From contig BCJC01000001.1 in assembly GCA_001600175.1 (NCBI GenBank), forward strand, positions 434,001 through 498,000: a stretch of DNA of 64,000 nucleotides. The letters are read 5' to 3'. This stretch comes from Erythrobasidium yunnanense (Eukaryota > Basidiomycota > Cystobasidiomycetes > Erythrobasidiales > Erythrobasidiaceae). The notes beneath the pieces were generated by a model, which saw only the letters and a program-made list of their open reading frames with translations, searched no databases and was not told the origin of the DNA. A program made the position numbers and the translations under genes. Positions 10,716-22,860 of this stretch are shown here, piece by piece. Each line of letters begins with the position of its first letter. Positions within the stretch are counted from its first letter, which is position 1.

Positions 10716-13041
10716 ATGCCGCTGACCTCGTTCCTCCATCGCAAGAACAACCTCCCTTTACCGCCCTTGGATCCACCGCCGTCAGTCGAGAAACGTCAAG
10801 AGAAGGAGAAAGCATGGCTAGCAAGTATCTACGATAGGAAGGGCAAATCATCTAACTCCTCCTCCTCCTCGAAGAACAAGGATGCGCAAGCACTAGGATA
10901 TACGCATCAAGCGCCAGCAGCTGGAAGTGGGAGAAATCATGCAAGAAGTAGGACGGCAGATAGTATATTGGCGACAGCGAGCGTTGGGAGAAGTAGTGCT
11001 AGCACAAAGTCGGGAATGTTGACGATCTCTTCAAGATGGAGGCAGTCTTCAAGACCCGCTTCGGTGATCAGCAGCGAGAAAGCAGACGATATAATTAAGC
11101 GCAACATAGCTACTCTGCAAGTCCCGCAAACAACTGTCCCACCGACAGCTCAATCGCTACCGACAGCTGCGACTTCATCGTCTTCCGCAGCTTCTCCCTC
11201 CCTCGCTCAGCGGCTCGAACAGCTCTCACAAGCTCATTCACAAGGTCTTCTAGACGACGAAGAATACCGCGTCCTCCGAGGCAACCTTTTCGAGAACAGT
11301 CTAAAGAAACCATCAATTCCTGGAAGTGACATATTATCTCCAGCAGGAGCGCAATCAGGCGCTGGTCCAATGGTGTCCCACGTAGGAGCGGATAATGAGG
11401 CCGTGCATACGACAGGGACGCTTCTTGGTCTCCCAAGATTGCTGCCAAATCACAATTCTACGCTAGGTCGGTTACACCTGCTCCAAAGCTTCATTCATAG
11501 CAAGCGCGCTGATCTACTTTCGTCATGTCCTTCTTATATACTATCCTTACATATCAGCCCCGCCAAGCTCGGCGGACCCCTCCTCGAACAGCGCTCCTCA
11601 GACTGCTACTCAGCAGCATCTGCTTCCTGTACCATTCTCATCAGCAGACTCTGCACGCAGTGCACGAACTCGCTCAAAGCTCTCCGTGCGGTCTTCCAAA
11701 TCTGCTATCTCCTTACGATCTCGCATCACTTCCCTTCTTCCTTCTTCCAGGCGGGAGCCGAATCCGCTAGATGAGACATTTCTACAGCACTCGATCGACA
11801 ATGAGCGCGATGATTGTCAGGCTATAACGCTAAAACGCAAACCTAGCTTCATCGATTCTGCGAAATCAGCGCTTACATTCAAGCCTTCCACCAGTCCGGC
11901 GGCAGCTAAAGAACCAAGTGGCAGAACAGCACTACCTACTGAGTGGACAGCACAGAGTGCGGATCATCCTGCTGCTTCCTCCACACCACAATTCCCGCCT
12001 TCAATTACTAATAGGAGAAGTTCTCATTTATCCGTGTCCGGATTATCGTCTTCTTCCACATCCTCCTCCTTCCCACATACGTGGCAGCCATTACCAACTT
12101 CCATGTCTGCAGCAGCAGCAGCATCTGGGTGTGGTCCTGCATCGCATCTACTCAAGGATAACAATCCAGCAAGTACAGAATACCTGAGAAATAGCTTAGC
12201 AAGCCAGGATAATTTTCCAAGGCGATCAATCAGCGAAGATAACGCAACTCACTCTTACTCCACCCTATCTCCTCTACATTCGGTCGATAGGTCTCCTTCC
12301 ACTAGAGATCGCTCATCCACACTGCTGTCGTCCTCGAGCACCCGATACCCTACTTCTCCGACGTCCTCGAGCATGCACGATGTTCATCTGAAATTCACTG
12401 TAATGCAAGCAGAAGATGACACTCTCGATGCGGAAGGGCTAAGGAGAGCTATCCGAAAGGTGAAGATGGAGAAGGAGAACGTCAGTGAACAGTTCATACA
12501 GCTCGAGAAAGACCTACTGGCGAATCTTGGTCGGAGTACTTGCGCAGGATCTTCTGTGATGTCGAGTCCTGGGAGATCGAGGCCGGGCTTAGGATCTCCT
12601 CGAGGAAGTGGGAAGAGATTGATCGGCTCTTCTTCCTCTTCGATACTTGGTGATTCTACATTCAGACAGAGCTTAGCCATTCCTTCTGGTCTTCCGGCGT
12701 CCCTTTCCCGACGACCCTCAGTTGCAAACAGCGTGCAGAGCCATCAGAGCACTTCTTCCTCCCTTGTCAGTCCTTCTTCATCGCGCTTCCGCCCTTCCAT
12801 CTTACCTTCTGAATTGGAAGACGAGGAACTCGCGTCATCATTAGCTATGTCTCCTCCTAGTAAGGCTGGAAGACATCGCTTAGAGGGATCATCAGACAGT
12901 ACAGACTCGATAGAAGGAGATGATAAGCTTTTGAAACTGCAAGAGAAGAGGAAGAATGTAGAAACGCGGTATGATGCTCGATTGGAGTACTTGCATGCGA
13001 AGCTTGTAGCGAGGGAGTTGAAGGAGAAGCTTAGGCGGTGA
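10716..13041 (+). CDS. large disordered Ser-rich protein with SHOCT-like helix and C-terminal coiled coil
   Basis: I do not recognise a characterised orthologue. Two exons (10716-11466, 11558-13041) give about 744 residues; the 91-nt intron is inferred from the frame change and its exact ends are uncertain. Most of the protein is low-complexity Ser/Pro/Thr. Three ordered parts stand out: a charged start (EKRQEKEKAWLASIYDRKGK); a short helical motif near residues 165-190 (LAQRLEQLSQAHSQGLLDDE) resembling SHOCT-like pairs that read G-L-L-x-x-E-E-(Y/F); and two predicted coiled coils, near residue 560 (RRAIRKVKMEKENVSEQF) and at the extreme C-terminus (LLKLQEKRKNVETRYDARLE). A scaffold or septation/polarity role would be a guess. 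The gene is divergent from the LOG gene, 146 bp apart. Confidence 0.65.
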
Positions 13042-13325
13042 TAGAGTCACATACGATATCGTCGATAAGGTTAGATCAGACTTTCCTTGGTGTTGTTTGT
13101 GATTTGTCCTGTATCCGCCACTGGCTGGCAGAACCACTCGGGCTCACTCTGGAGGTGCCTTGTTGACGCAGGGTTTGTAATGGGGGGATATAATGCATAG
13201 CTGTAGCATTGAAGGCTATCCTCAATATACAGATTGAAGCCTCAGAGATTCCCTTGAAGTCCTTTGAATAGATCGAATTAACCATTCCTCTTCTCTTCAT
13301 CACCGATTCTCTATCAGTGGGAGAC

Positions 13326-15508
13326 ATGGGCCAAACGCTGTCTGAGCCAGAGACGACCAAGCACACTTCGCAGGGAGACGACGACAGGCTGGTATGGGCT
13401 GTCTCAGAGATGCAGGGATGGCGACTGTGTAAGCAGAAATCCCGACGTTTCATTACCAGAATGGCGGGAGGGGAAACGACCGAAAACAACGACGAAAAGC
13501 AAGCCAGTAGAAGCCGCAATGTGTCCTGCACGATTGACACATTGGAGCACGCTCCTACGCCCTCCTTTCGTACCCAGAAACTACCGATGACGCCTGAACC
13601 GCCCTCGCCTTTTTGGAGCGGATACAATACGGTCAGAAGAGCCGCAGAAGACAGCGTGGAGCAATCTTATCACGCACACAAGTAATGCATCATCAAGAGG
13701 AATCGTTACAGCCAGCCATATCGACAGCAACAGCGCATCTCAATGCCCCTCCTGGCGGCTTGAACTCTCCCTCAGCCGCGGCCTCACGATGGAGCAGCGA
13801 CTTAGTGAACTGCGTACTGACTACTCGTTATGTTTGGTATCATGTACAGCCATGGAAGATGCACACGCTACTATCCTCGACCTAGACAACCCAGACGAGT
13901 CTGCCCAAGCACAGTGCGGGCCCGGTAAAAAGGGCAAAAACAGCTTCTTTGCAGTATACGATGGGCACGGTGGTCAGTTTGCACTTCTTGCAGAGGGTTT
14001 GTTCGGGAGGACACTTGTGCTGAGATCAGGTGTCTATTCAGGCTCCACCATTGCTCGATTCTCTGGAGATACAGTACACAAAAGATTACGCGCCCTGCCT
14101 GAATACCAAGAGAGAAAGTGGGAACAGAGTATGAGGAGAGCATTCTTGAAGACGGATGAAGATCTGCGCAGTAGTGTGTTTCCCTCTTCCTGCATACTTC
14201 TCCCGATTATATGCTAACGGCGATTCTACAGACCCCGACTACCTCCACGACACTTCTGGCTGTACGGCCGTAGCGACACTCATCACCGAAGACGGAACGA
14301 TCCTCTGTGCCAACTCTGGCGACTCCCGCTCTATTCTCTCCGTTGGCGGCGAAGCAAAAGCCATGTCATACGACCACAAGCCCGTGAATAAAGGTGAAAA
14401 TTCACGTATCGTCGCCGCTGGTGGCTTTGTCGAGTTTGGGCGCGTGAACGGCAACTTGGCTCTAAGTCGAGCTTTGGGGGATTTCGAATTCAAGCAAAAC
14501 CGCAACTTGCCCGCCGAGTCTCAGATAGTCACTGCGGATCCCGATATTATTACGCACACATCTACGGAAGAAGACGAGTTTCTCATAATTGCATGTGACG
14601 GGATCTGGGACGTGCTCAAGAATCAGGAAGTGATTGATTTCACAAGGAGATTGATCGCGGATGGAAAACCCTTACCCGAGATATGTGAGGACATGCTTGA
14701 TAAATGCTGTGCACCAGACTCGGACTGGGGTGGTGTAGGATGCGATAATATGACATTCATGGTTGTCGCGCTCCTGAATGGAAAGACGAAGGACGAGTGG
14801 TACGCTTGGATCAAAGATAGAGTGGAGAAGAATATCGGTTACGCGACGTGGGTCCTTCTTCTCCTTATCTGCGCTTACTGTTAGGCTAACGCGATGCCAT
14901 GTGACGCCAGACCCAAAGACCTCCCTGAGCCATTCTCGAACCGGTCAGGCAACCGACCTGGCGGATTGATGGGTGGTGGACCCTTGACTGGACCCGCGCA
15001 GATCCTCTCCAACGCAATCAACAACGGCACTTTGAAATTCGATCAGAACCACAACATCCTGAACGCCGGCGGCAGTGAGGATGATTCAGAGATGCTCGAT
15101 GATTCAGACGACGCAGATTCAGAAGACCAGTACCATAAATCGCCAATGCAGATGGACGATCATGCCATGATTGAAGATTCTTCGTCTTCTTCTTCGAAAG
15201 GGACTTTCGCGCAACAGCAGCAGCGGAGGGGAAATGTAGCTTCTGATACTTCACCTTCGAAATCAGTACCGTCCACATCATCAGCTGCTCCAGATAAGCT
15301 CGATACCTCCTCCTCTTCCCAAACTCAACACTCTTCTTCAATATTGTCGCCGCCCTCAGCGGTCATGGGCGTGCAATACTCGAACTCGCCGCATTCGAAA
15401 CAGACAGACCTCCCGGCGTCAAAGGTGGAGAAAGATGATGAAATCCCTGCGCCGGCTGTAAAGGCGGACGGGCTTATGGATACCAGTGAAGGACCGCTGT
15501 CGGGTTGA
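13326..15508 (+). CDS. PTC2: PP2C-type protein phosphatase Ptc2/Ptc3
   Basis: Mg/Mn-dependent Ser/Thr phosphatase; in yeasts Ptc2/3 dephosphorylate Hog1, Cdc28 and Rad53. Five exons (13326-13428, 13850-13972, 14042-14173, 14232-14847, 14911-15508) give 523 residues. The start MGQTLSEP and AVSEMQGWRL joined to SMEDAH are exactly the family N-terminus, which forces a 421-nt first intron (13429-13849). Metal-binding and signature motifs are present: MEDAHA, YDGHGG, SGCTA, GDSRS, DHKP, NLALSRALGD, CDGIWD and GCDNMT. A Ser/Asp-rich tail follows IGYATPKDLPEPF. The presence of an Ssk2-type kinase in the same window is coincidental in position but puts an activator and a likely attenuator of the HOG pathway in one region. 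Confidence 0.93.
13429..13849 (+). other. unusually long first intron of the PP2C gene
   Basis: Donor GT follows CGACTGT and acceptor CAG precedes CCATGG, giving WRL-SMEDAH across the junction, the expected family sequence. At 421 nt it is four to ten times longer than most other introns in the window. The exon 1 frame stays open for 85 codons into it and then stops, so retention would give a truncated product without a catalytic domain. Confidence 0.8.
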
Positions 15509-15943
15509 GGTGGAAGTATACATCTCTGCAACATCTTGAAACATACAAAGTCTTCCGCCTCTAGTAATACGTCCGTTCCTATCCTTCCTCCTATCTCAAT
15601 GTATGCCTACGCCTCTACCCCTTCTCACTTCATCCTTACTCGCTGTGGGGCTACTGCACAAAATTACATGCTGCCCGTCGAAGTAGCTATGATAGTAGTG
15701 TATACATCACTGTGTGGACAACATCGCTCTCATGAAATATCTATACCCAGTCAGATACCCACGAACAGACTACAACAGCTCCATGTCATCCTATCTTGAG
15801 CCAACCTTGCGTACGGCGTCCATCTAAAAGCGTAAAAACAGATCAGGCAACTGAGCTTTTTACCTGGTACTGTTCATCGTCAAGGTTCCTAAGTAAAAAC
15901 GAAGTCGAGGAGAGCATCGACATTCTCGCGTGAGGCGAGGGAA
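15509..15943. other. convergent intergenic region
   Basis: This 435-bp stretch lies between the stops of the PP2C gene (plus) and the glucosyltransferase (minus). It should hold both 3' UTRs. I see no gene, RNA or repeat in it. Confidence 0.5.
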
Positions 15944-18900
15944 CTAAGGTGCATATTGAGGCAAATCGTCTATCCGACCTGTTGAGTTATGTCAGCTTTC
16001 GTCAATACTCCGGCCACACCCTGACCGCGAAGGTATCCCTACTTGAAGAGCATAGCGAGCCTACCGGTGAAGCCGACCTCTGAACAAAAGTGGGCTGTGG
16101 CTGAAGCGCTGATCCAGCAGCTGTAGCTTGCTGTCGTTGCATCTCGGCATTAGACCGAGCCTCCTCCCGTCGCATGTCCATGTAACGCTGCGCTTCAGAC
16201 GCCAAAGCTAGTTTACGCTGCTTGGTGCTGACGAGGAGCCCATCAAAGCGACTGACGACCAATAACCTGTCTTCAGCAGAGATGTGCTCCAGCGCCTGCT
16301 TGCTAAGCTGTTCGCGAGGTTTAGCCAAGACGGTCTGCGCATAGTTTCGCTTGAACTTGTTCTCCATGGTTTTGGTGAAACCTTTGACTGGATGTGAAGC
16401 AAGTCCCAGTATGCCTGCAGCAGGTTGAACGGCTAGGTTGGCCGTGGCTCTGGCCAGACCTGTCCAGAAACCCTTTGCGCCCTATGAGTCACATCATTCG
16501 TAAAAAGGAACAGGTATCAGCGATTGCCCGAGGGAGAATGTCACGACGACCATTGATTTTTGCTCACATCCCGCTCTCTACCCGCCATAGGCTCCTTCAC
16601 CATTCCAGTAAGCCCATCGGACAGTCCGTAAACGAAGCCTTCCCCGGCTGCAATCAGGCCTGACTTGGTGTCCTTGACTTTGGTTCGCTTGCGCTTTTCT
16701 TCTGTGCCGTATAGCTTGGGCAGTTCCTCCAGGCCTAAAGAATATCACAGAAGTAACGATTAATGGGGACACCTTGGACTCCTTCTGTCAAGGACGATAG
16801 GTACCCTCCGTTAGACCGTGCAGAGTGTTGCAGATCATCCTGAGAGGAGCCGTCGCCATCATGAGGACCGCTCGGTCCGGACGTAACATGAATATCTGAA
16901 AGAATCCCTCGCCGCTGGTCGGGTAAAGGTGCACCCTGTTAGCGGTAGAAAACGCGTAGAAGGGTTAAACAGGCCTACAATTGTGACATTGCTTTCAGGA
17001 CGGCAAATGCTCCGCCAGTAATCGGATCTGTTGCGAGTCTCTCTGTGTCATATGTAGAGGGGCCTATGTACATGAGAAGTTCAGCGGGGGTGACAGATTA
17101 GTTGAGCTTGTCTTGTCTTGCGTACGCCACACTTCCAGAGCAGAGTACTGCAATCGACCGGCATCTACGAGAACGGATGCTACCTGCGCACTCAGGCGGA
17201 GAGCATGCTTCTCTGACCACCACACGGCTACCAAGCTTGGATCAATGTCGCATCTGTTCCCGTATAGCCAGTGACAGAGTCAGTCTTCGCGACAAAGTTT
17301 AACTCGACCATGCCTACCGCATGTGCAGTAGAGGGAGATGCGCATGGAAGGCATCGATAAATTGCCTAGGGCCGTCCTGATACAGATACTCAGCACGGAA
17401 GGCCATTATAAGGAGCTTCTGGCTCACTTCGCTTCTAATGCGTTCGCCCATGAGGCGTGCAGCGGCACGAGTTTCGCTGCTTAGGGCAAACTTGATGGCC
17501 TCAGCAAGGTTTGTCGTAGTGAGTTGCTTGAAAGGTATCCTGTTCATCGGCTTTGGGTCAGCTACATGCGTTTACGCGTTTCTAGCTTTGACGGAATGAC
17601 TTGCGGAGGAGGTCCCGCTCCCTGTTGGGCAATACACGCTCCCCTTTACCATTCGGAAAGAGCTGATGTCAGCTTGGCCGATAGTCTACACCGTATGGAA
17701 GCGCTCACCAAAAAGGCTGATCTCCGAAGAATGGTACTGCCCGGTAAAGCAGTTAGTTCCACTTGACATCCATGCAGCATGACTTGACTATTACAGAAAC
17801 TAACTTCTACTTACCAACAATCACCGGTAGTCCATTCCGAAGAGCAATAGCAGTAGTGCCTGCTCCGCCGTGAATACAGACGGCCGAGACTCGGCCATCG
17901 CTGAAGAGCCAGTCGTGAGGGCAGTCGCCTAGTGGCGATGAATGCGAGGCGTATATGTGGTCAGTAGAGTGTGGCACCGCAATGGCATGTAGGCTTTCTC
18001 ACCCAGCAGGAAAACATTGTCGGGAACAGAATCTCCGCCGATGTTGCTCCAACCGGAAGATAGTAAGACCCTGGTATCGCTCTGTGCTATCGCACCCAGG
18101 AGTAAGGCTGTCGTAGTCACCTTTGCCTCAGCTAGTTACTTAGTGTTGTGTGGCGACGGAAAAGAAGTGAAGGAAACGGAAATGCCTGGCAGAATCCGCT
18201 TACTTGTGAGGGCATTGGGATCGTCCACAACGATAGACCCAAACCCAATGTACATAGGAGGAGGGCCATCCGCCAGAAATGCGGCAAGCTTAGGATCAGG
18301 CTGGTATGCATCATTGGGAAGAAAGAGGAAGCCAGTAATATCGATATGCTGCATCCAATCGGCTGGCTTGGGAATGAGGTTTGTGCTCCAGCAGTAGATG
18401 TAGGGTACCTTCAGACGGTCTAGAACGGACGCGCCTGCAGCCAGACTGAGTCTTTCCAAAGAGAGATGCTTCGTCCTGAACTTGTTTATGACGCCCTTGA
18501 GACTAACGTAGTATCGACAGGTAAAGATAGGAGGGACAGAATTAACCACCATCAGCCTGAACGCAGACACTTCTGCTGCCTGTAACTTACCCTTGCCATG
18601 TTAGTGCCTCGGCCATAGCGAATGTTATATAGTTTGTAAGGTCGGAAGCTGCATTGCTCCCGTCTACGACTACCAAAGGATGAGAGAAAGCGGTAGTGGC
18701 GGACCAAGGCATAGCTGATACACAGAAAGGGGAGTTCAGTGTACGAGTTTATGGTGCATAGCTGAGATGTTATATGCGTGACGTACTGAATGTCATGGTT
18801 AACGGTACTCCCAGAGCTTCCGCAACGTGTATGTGTGCAAAAGCGGGAGGGTTGCTGATGATTGCGTCCACAGCAAATGGCTCTCCTGTCTGTGGGCAAG

Positions 18901-20101
18901 GGGAGAAAGTAGAGAGGTAAAACCTCCCCAACATCTGAACATTGCAAATCAATTAGCATCTGCTTCGACACACAGCTAGGGTTCTATGAGGAGAGACTGA
19001 CTTCTTTGATCATCTTCTTCTTCCGCCCGATGTCGCCATTCATAAGTGACTCCCTCCCAGGCATTAAGCCGGGATCTGCACAAGAAAAAGTTGCGGCTCG
19101 TCAGTACAGTTTAGCACCACAGGGCCGCGGCTCATGTTATGGGCTTACTCTTCACCATATAGGCCATCAAACCTTTCGGATCGCCGCCAATGCCGTAGAA
19201 TTCGAGACTTCGTTCGAGAGTTTGCCCGTGCAGTCCAACTTGGTTCCGGAGGTACACAGCTTGTTCGAGGACGAACTTTGCGAAAACATCATGGGTAGCA
19301 ATGCGTACTCGATGGCCGTGCAGCACGATCAGCTGGAGGGCTAGAGCGAGGTAGGGTTGAACATCGCCTGGCGCAGGGTTGTCACAGAGACATATCATCA
19401 GCCCTTTGAATCTGACTTGATTCTGAATTAACGGCAGCATAGTACTTACCCCGGGAGCCAACAATGAAAATGACAATTTGAAGCTGTGGGACTTGGAGAG
19501 GCCGGGTTGGATCTACGCCGTACTCTCTGACAGGCAGTGCATAGTCGGGAGGCAGACTTGGCAGCTTCTGCTTCGCGTTTCTGCGTGTGTCAGGAAAGAG
19601 ATCAAGGAGGGCCAGTCAGTATTGCGTCCTGCAAGACATCCGATGAATTCTTTTCGGGGCGAGTGAAGGGGAGAGATGAAGCAGACAGTAGGTCTGAAAC
19701 AGCAGGAAGGGCGACATACATGAGTAAGCTGATTCTGCCGTTTTCTGTGTTGAGGGTAGCTTTCGCATCCATCGCGGGTCCTTTGAAGTCAATTCCTAGA
19801 GCAGAGTGGACATTATCGTAATTGAGGCTCCGTCAGATCGTCACTCTTTGACTGGATGACGCCAATGCAGAGGGATTGGCCTACCTGGAGAAGCCGGCGA
19901 CACGGAATCATCGTCTTCCTCGTCAGACGATGCGTCTCTGCTATCGGCACCTTCCATCTCTGAGGTCGTAGGATGTATGCTTCGAGCCTCATCCAGCGGT
20001 CCAGGTAGATGATGATGCTGCTGCTGCTGGAACTGCTGCTGCTCGTGCCTGCGGTCGACATCGGCCTGGGGCGTACTCTCCCATGCACGATTGTCTGCCA
20101 T
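15944..20101 (-). CDS. UDP-glucose:sterol glucosyltransferase (Atg26-like GT1, many exons)
   Basis: Transfers glucose from UDP-glucose to sterols. At least 14 exons are needed, read right to left. The N-terminal 75 residues are Gln/His-rich and disordered. [11 protein letters not shown] and a RISLLM strand lead to the GT1 entry motif [22 protein letters not shown]. Then come [41 protein letters not shown] or similar, [61 protein letters not shown], the UDP-sugar site [31 protein letters not shown] and [17 protein letters not shown]. After [18 protein letters not shown] a C-terminal extension ([20 protein letters not shown]) matches this subfamily. No PH or GRAM domain is seen, unlike yeast Atg26. 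The last exon may end at 16002 if a final intron is not used. A partial copy lies at 21940-22700. Confidence 0.87.
20010..20060 (-). repeat. CAG-type trinucleotide run coding Gln/His
   Basis: A CTG/CAG-rich microsatellite inside exon 1 of the glucosyltransferase, coding a Gln-rich tract followed by three His. It is short and interrupted. Length variation between strains would be expected but nothing more. Confidence 0.6.
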
Positions 20102-20386
20102 GGTTATAATCTGAAGTTTAGTATGAAAGCTGGCGTACATCCCAGTACACCAACGACATTTCCTCCCACTTCATTACGTGGATAGATTCGGACATCTTCG
20201 ACTTAAGTGCGTTCAAGTGCGGCCTTTCGCGGGGAAACAGAGGAGTGTCTTTACGGTCAAGACTCTGCTATGGGTGCAAGCGGTGCAACTATGTTAGCTG
20301 CGCAACCTCCGAAAGTCTAAGAACTGCAAGCCTATGCTAGGACTCATTCGCTCGCGATAACGCCCCTAAAAGCCTACTTATACCGC

Positions 20387-21803
20387 ATGACCAACACAAA
20401 GAGCATTCGCGCCAACAGAGTCGAGCACAGTACTCTGCCTACAACTGCTGTCGAGAAGAGTCGCAATGATAGGGAGCTCCAGGTGCTTGAAGAACGGCTA
20501 GGCGAGATATCGTCGTCTATAGTTATCCCGTAAGAGACCCACAAATGGCATGCGCACACATCGCGTGCGCGACGCAACAACACACGCTGATATTATTATT
20601 GCACGCACTCCCGCTTCGCTGCAATAGACCGCCCTTCACATCCCCCACTAACACTAGCGCTGGAACAGATAGCGAACGGATCTCGGAGCACCACGAGTCG
20701 CAGCTCCATGAAGAGCAGATCCCTGCAAAGCGTAGCTCAGTTCGCAACACAGCACATCAGCTTGCCAGAAGTTTATTCAAGTATCTTCAAACACCCTTGG
20801 GCATCGTGGTCGGCATATATGGCCTTCTTGTCATCGTCTGGGGCGCAGCACTCGTTATCATCATTGTAGGCTGGACTCCTATGACCCCGCATACCAAAGA
20901 TATTTGGGTCGAAATTTGCTCCCAGGTGAGCAACCTTGCGGACTTTTGCAGACATAGATACGGTGAAATTATACAGCTGACTGACTGTTGCGTTAAACAG
21001 GTTCTGAACGGACTGTTCACGGTGACTGGTATTGGCTTCATACCATGGCGAGTGAGGGATGCCTGGCACATGTCGGTCATTACTCGTTACCGCAGGAAAA
21101 TCGCAAAACTCGTTCGACGAAGAAGACGACGTACTCAAATCAGCATTGAATCAGGCATCGGAGCCACGCCTGTGCGAAATACGTCAAAGCTCGATAGTAC
21201 AGAAGATATAGAGGAGCCCGGAAGCACCTACAACTATTTGAATGACAACGAAATGCAGAGGCTCCTACATAGCGAAGAACGCTTCATGGCCTCACAGAAG
21301 TGGTACAAGTCGGAAGAAACGGCCTTAAACAAGGTACTACCTTCTGCACTAACGCGACTTACAAGCCCGATTGTAACGCTGACGAGGTTACTATCATGCG
21401 CCTCTGCAACAGATCTTTCCTGCGGGTTTGGCTCTCACAATAACATGCCTAGTTGTCGGTAACAGCGTTTTTCAATGCTTTCTTTGCGGAATCATGTGGG
21501 GATTAGGTGACTGAGGAAGCGTGACGCGCTACTAGCGGCTGTCCTCCATCTCTCTTCTGACCAATTTGTCTCGTATTCTATCTAGATCGTCACACTCGGC
21601 CACCTTGGACCACTGGACGTAAGTCCGTCTGGTTTCAGTACCTATGTCAGTGCTGATGGGTTGCTTGTGTTCCCTCTGTCTCATCCTCTCGACGTGTCTC
21701 TGTCGCACAAGCAGTTCTGATAGGCCTCTCCTTTTCTTGCGGTGTGACAGCAGCTGTGCTGATTTGGTGGGGAAGCAAGAAGATCAGAAAGACTCAGGCG
21801 TGA
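20387..21803 (+). CDS. DUF2985 family membrane protein
   Basis: Fungal multi-pass membrane protein of unknown function. Six exons (20387-20529, 20658-20925, 21001-21333, 21413-21506, 21586-21618, 21715-21803) give 319 residues with consistent phases. The first hydrophobic segment is LGIVVGIYGLLVIVWGAAL followed by VIIIVGWTP. The family motif ICSQVLNGLFTVTGIGFIPWR is joined across an intron, followed by a very basic loop (KLVRRRRRRTQ), then QKWYKSEETALNKIFP. Two further hydrophobic segments follow (LALTITCLVVGNSVFQC; LLIGLSFSCGVTAAVLIWW), with PPWTTG between them as in the family. The cytosolic N-terminus is charged. It is divergent from the glucosyltransferase with 285 bp between starts and separates that gene from its partial copy. 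The family call rests on motif memory and is fairly firm. Confidence 0.82.
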
Positions 21804-21939
21804 TTGCTCCTGTACGCTTAGAATAGGAGTCTCGTTATCGGCAAAACATGGCTATTGGAAGCAATAATTGTCGGACGGCTGTTCAGATAATCCTGTCAAT
21901 GTCTTTGGGCCGTACAAGAAAGATCGCGTTACATTGGCC

Positions 21940-22700
21940 GTCTAAAAGGATGCGGTAAACCTGGCTCTGGCTGGAATGCGGTGTTGGAAGGGAGAGGAAG
22001 CCAGAAACATCGATAAGCTGCATCCAGTCGGCTGACTTTCGAAATGGCTTGCGCCCCAGCAGTAGATATGGGGTACCTTCAGGTGGTTCAAGATAGACAG
22101 GCCCGTAGCCAGACTAAGTCTTTCCAAGGAGAGATGTTTCGTCCTGAATTTGTTTATGACGCCCTTGAGACTAACGTAGTATCGACAGGTAAAGATAGGA
22201 TGGACAGAAATAACCACCATCAGCCTGAACGCAGACACTTCTGCTGCCTGTAACTTACCCTTGCCATGTTAGTGCCTCAGCCATAGCGAATGTTATATAG
22301 TTTGTAAGGTCGGAAGCTGCATTGCTCCCGTCTACGACCCAAAGGATGAGAAAAAGCGGTAGTGGCGGACCAAGGCATAGCTGATACACAGAAAGGGGAG
22401 TTCAGTGTACGAGTTTATGGTGCATAGCTGAGATGTTATATGCGTGACGTACTGAATGTCATGGTTAACGGTACTCCCAGAGCTTCCGCAACGTGTATGT
22501 GTGCAAAAGCGGGAGGGTTGCTGATGATTGCATCCACAGCAAATGGCTCTCCTGTCTGTGGGAAGGGGTAGAAAGTGGCGAGGGAGGTCTTACCTCCTTA
22601 ACATCTGAATATTCCAAATCAATCAGCATCTGCTTCGACACACAGCTGGGATCCTTTGACGATAAACTGACCTCTTTAAACAGTTTCTCACGTATCAGTG
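21940..22700 (-). pseudogene. partial broken duplicate of the sterol glucosyltransferase gene
   Basis: Matches the middle of the glucosyltransferase gene (about 18290-19020), in the same orientation. It covers the exons for [16 protein letters not shown] and MPWSATTAF, the GEPFAVDA exon, and the introns between them, so it arose by DNA duplication and not from mRNA. It lacks the start, the GT1 entry motif, the HGGAGTTA sugar-binding site and the C-terminus, so it cannot code a working enzyme. The frame is also disturbed at the left end and by a 3-nt loss in the MPWSATTAF exon. Identity is uneven: the core (about 22160-22545) is nearly identical to the parent including introns, while both flanks differ at roughly one base in five or six. 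Judged by eye. Confidence 0.85.
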
Positions 22701-22860
22701 ACACTAGCAATGCACCCTCCCGGCGGCCTGCTTCTGCCAAAGGCAGGACGAATGCTCCTTCTCATCGACTCGTGCTCGAGACCAGTGGGATTGAGAAGTA
22801 GAAGACGCGACACAGCTCGTAGTGGTCGCTCAGGCGCTAGGGAGTTTAGGCTGATCTCCA

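Noticed and set aside
13076-13627. 183-codon minus-strand frame opposite the PP2C start
   Set aside because: It lies antisense to the first exon and intron of the phosphatase and has no family character.
20010-20060. CAG/CTG run as a possible mobile or regulatory repeat
   Set aside because: It is a coding Gln/His tract in exon 1 of the glucosyltransferase.
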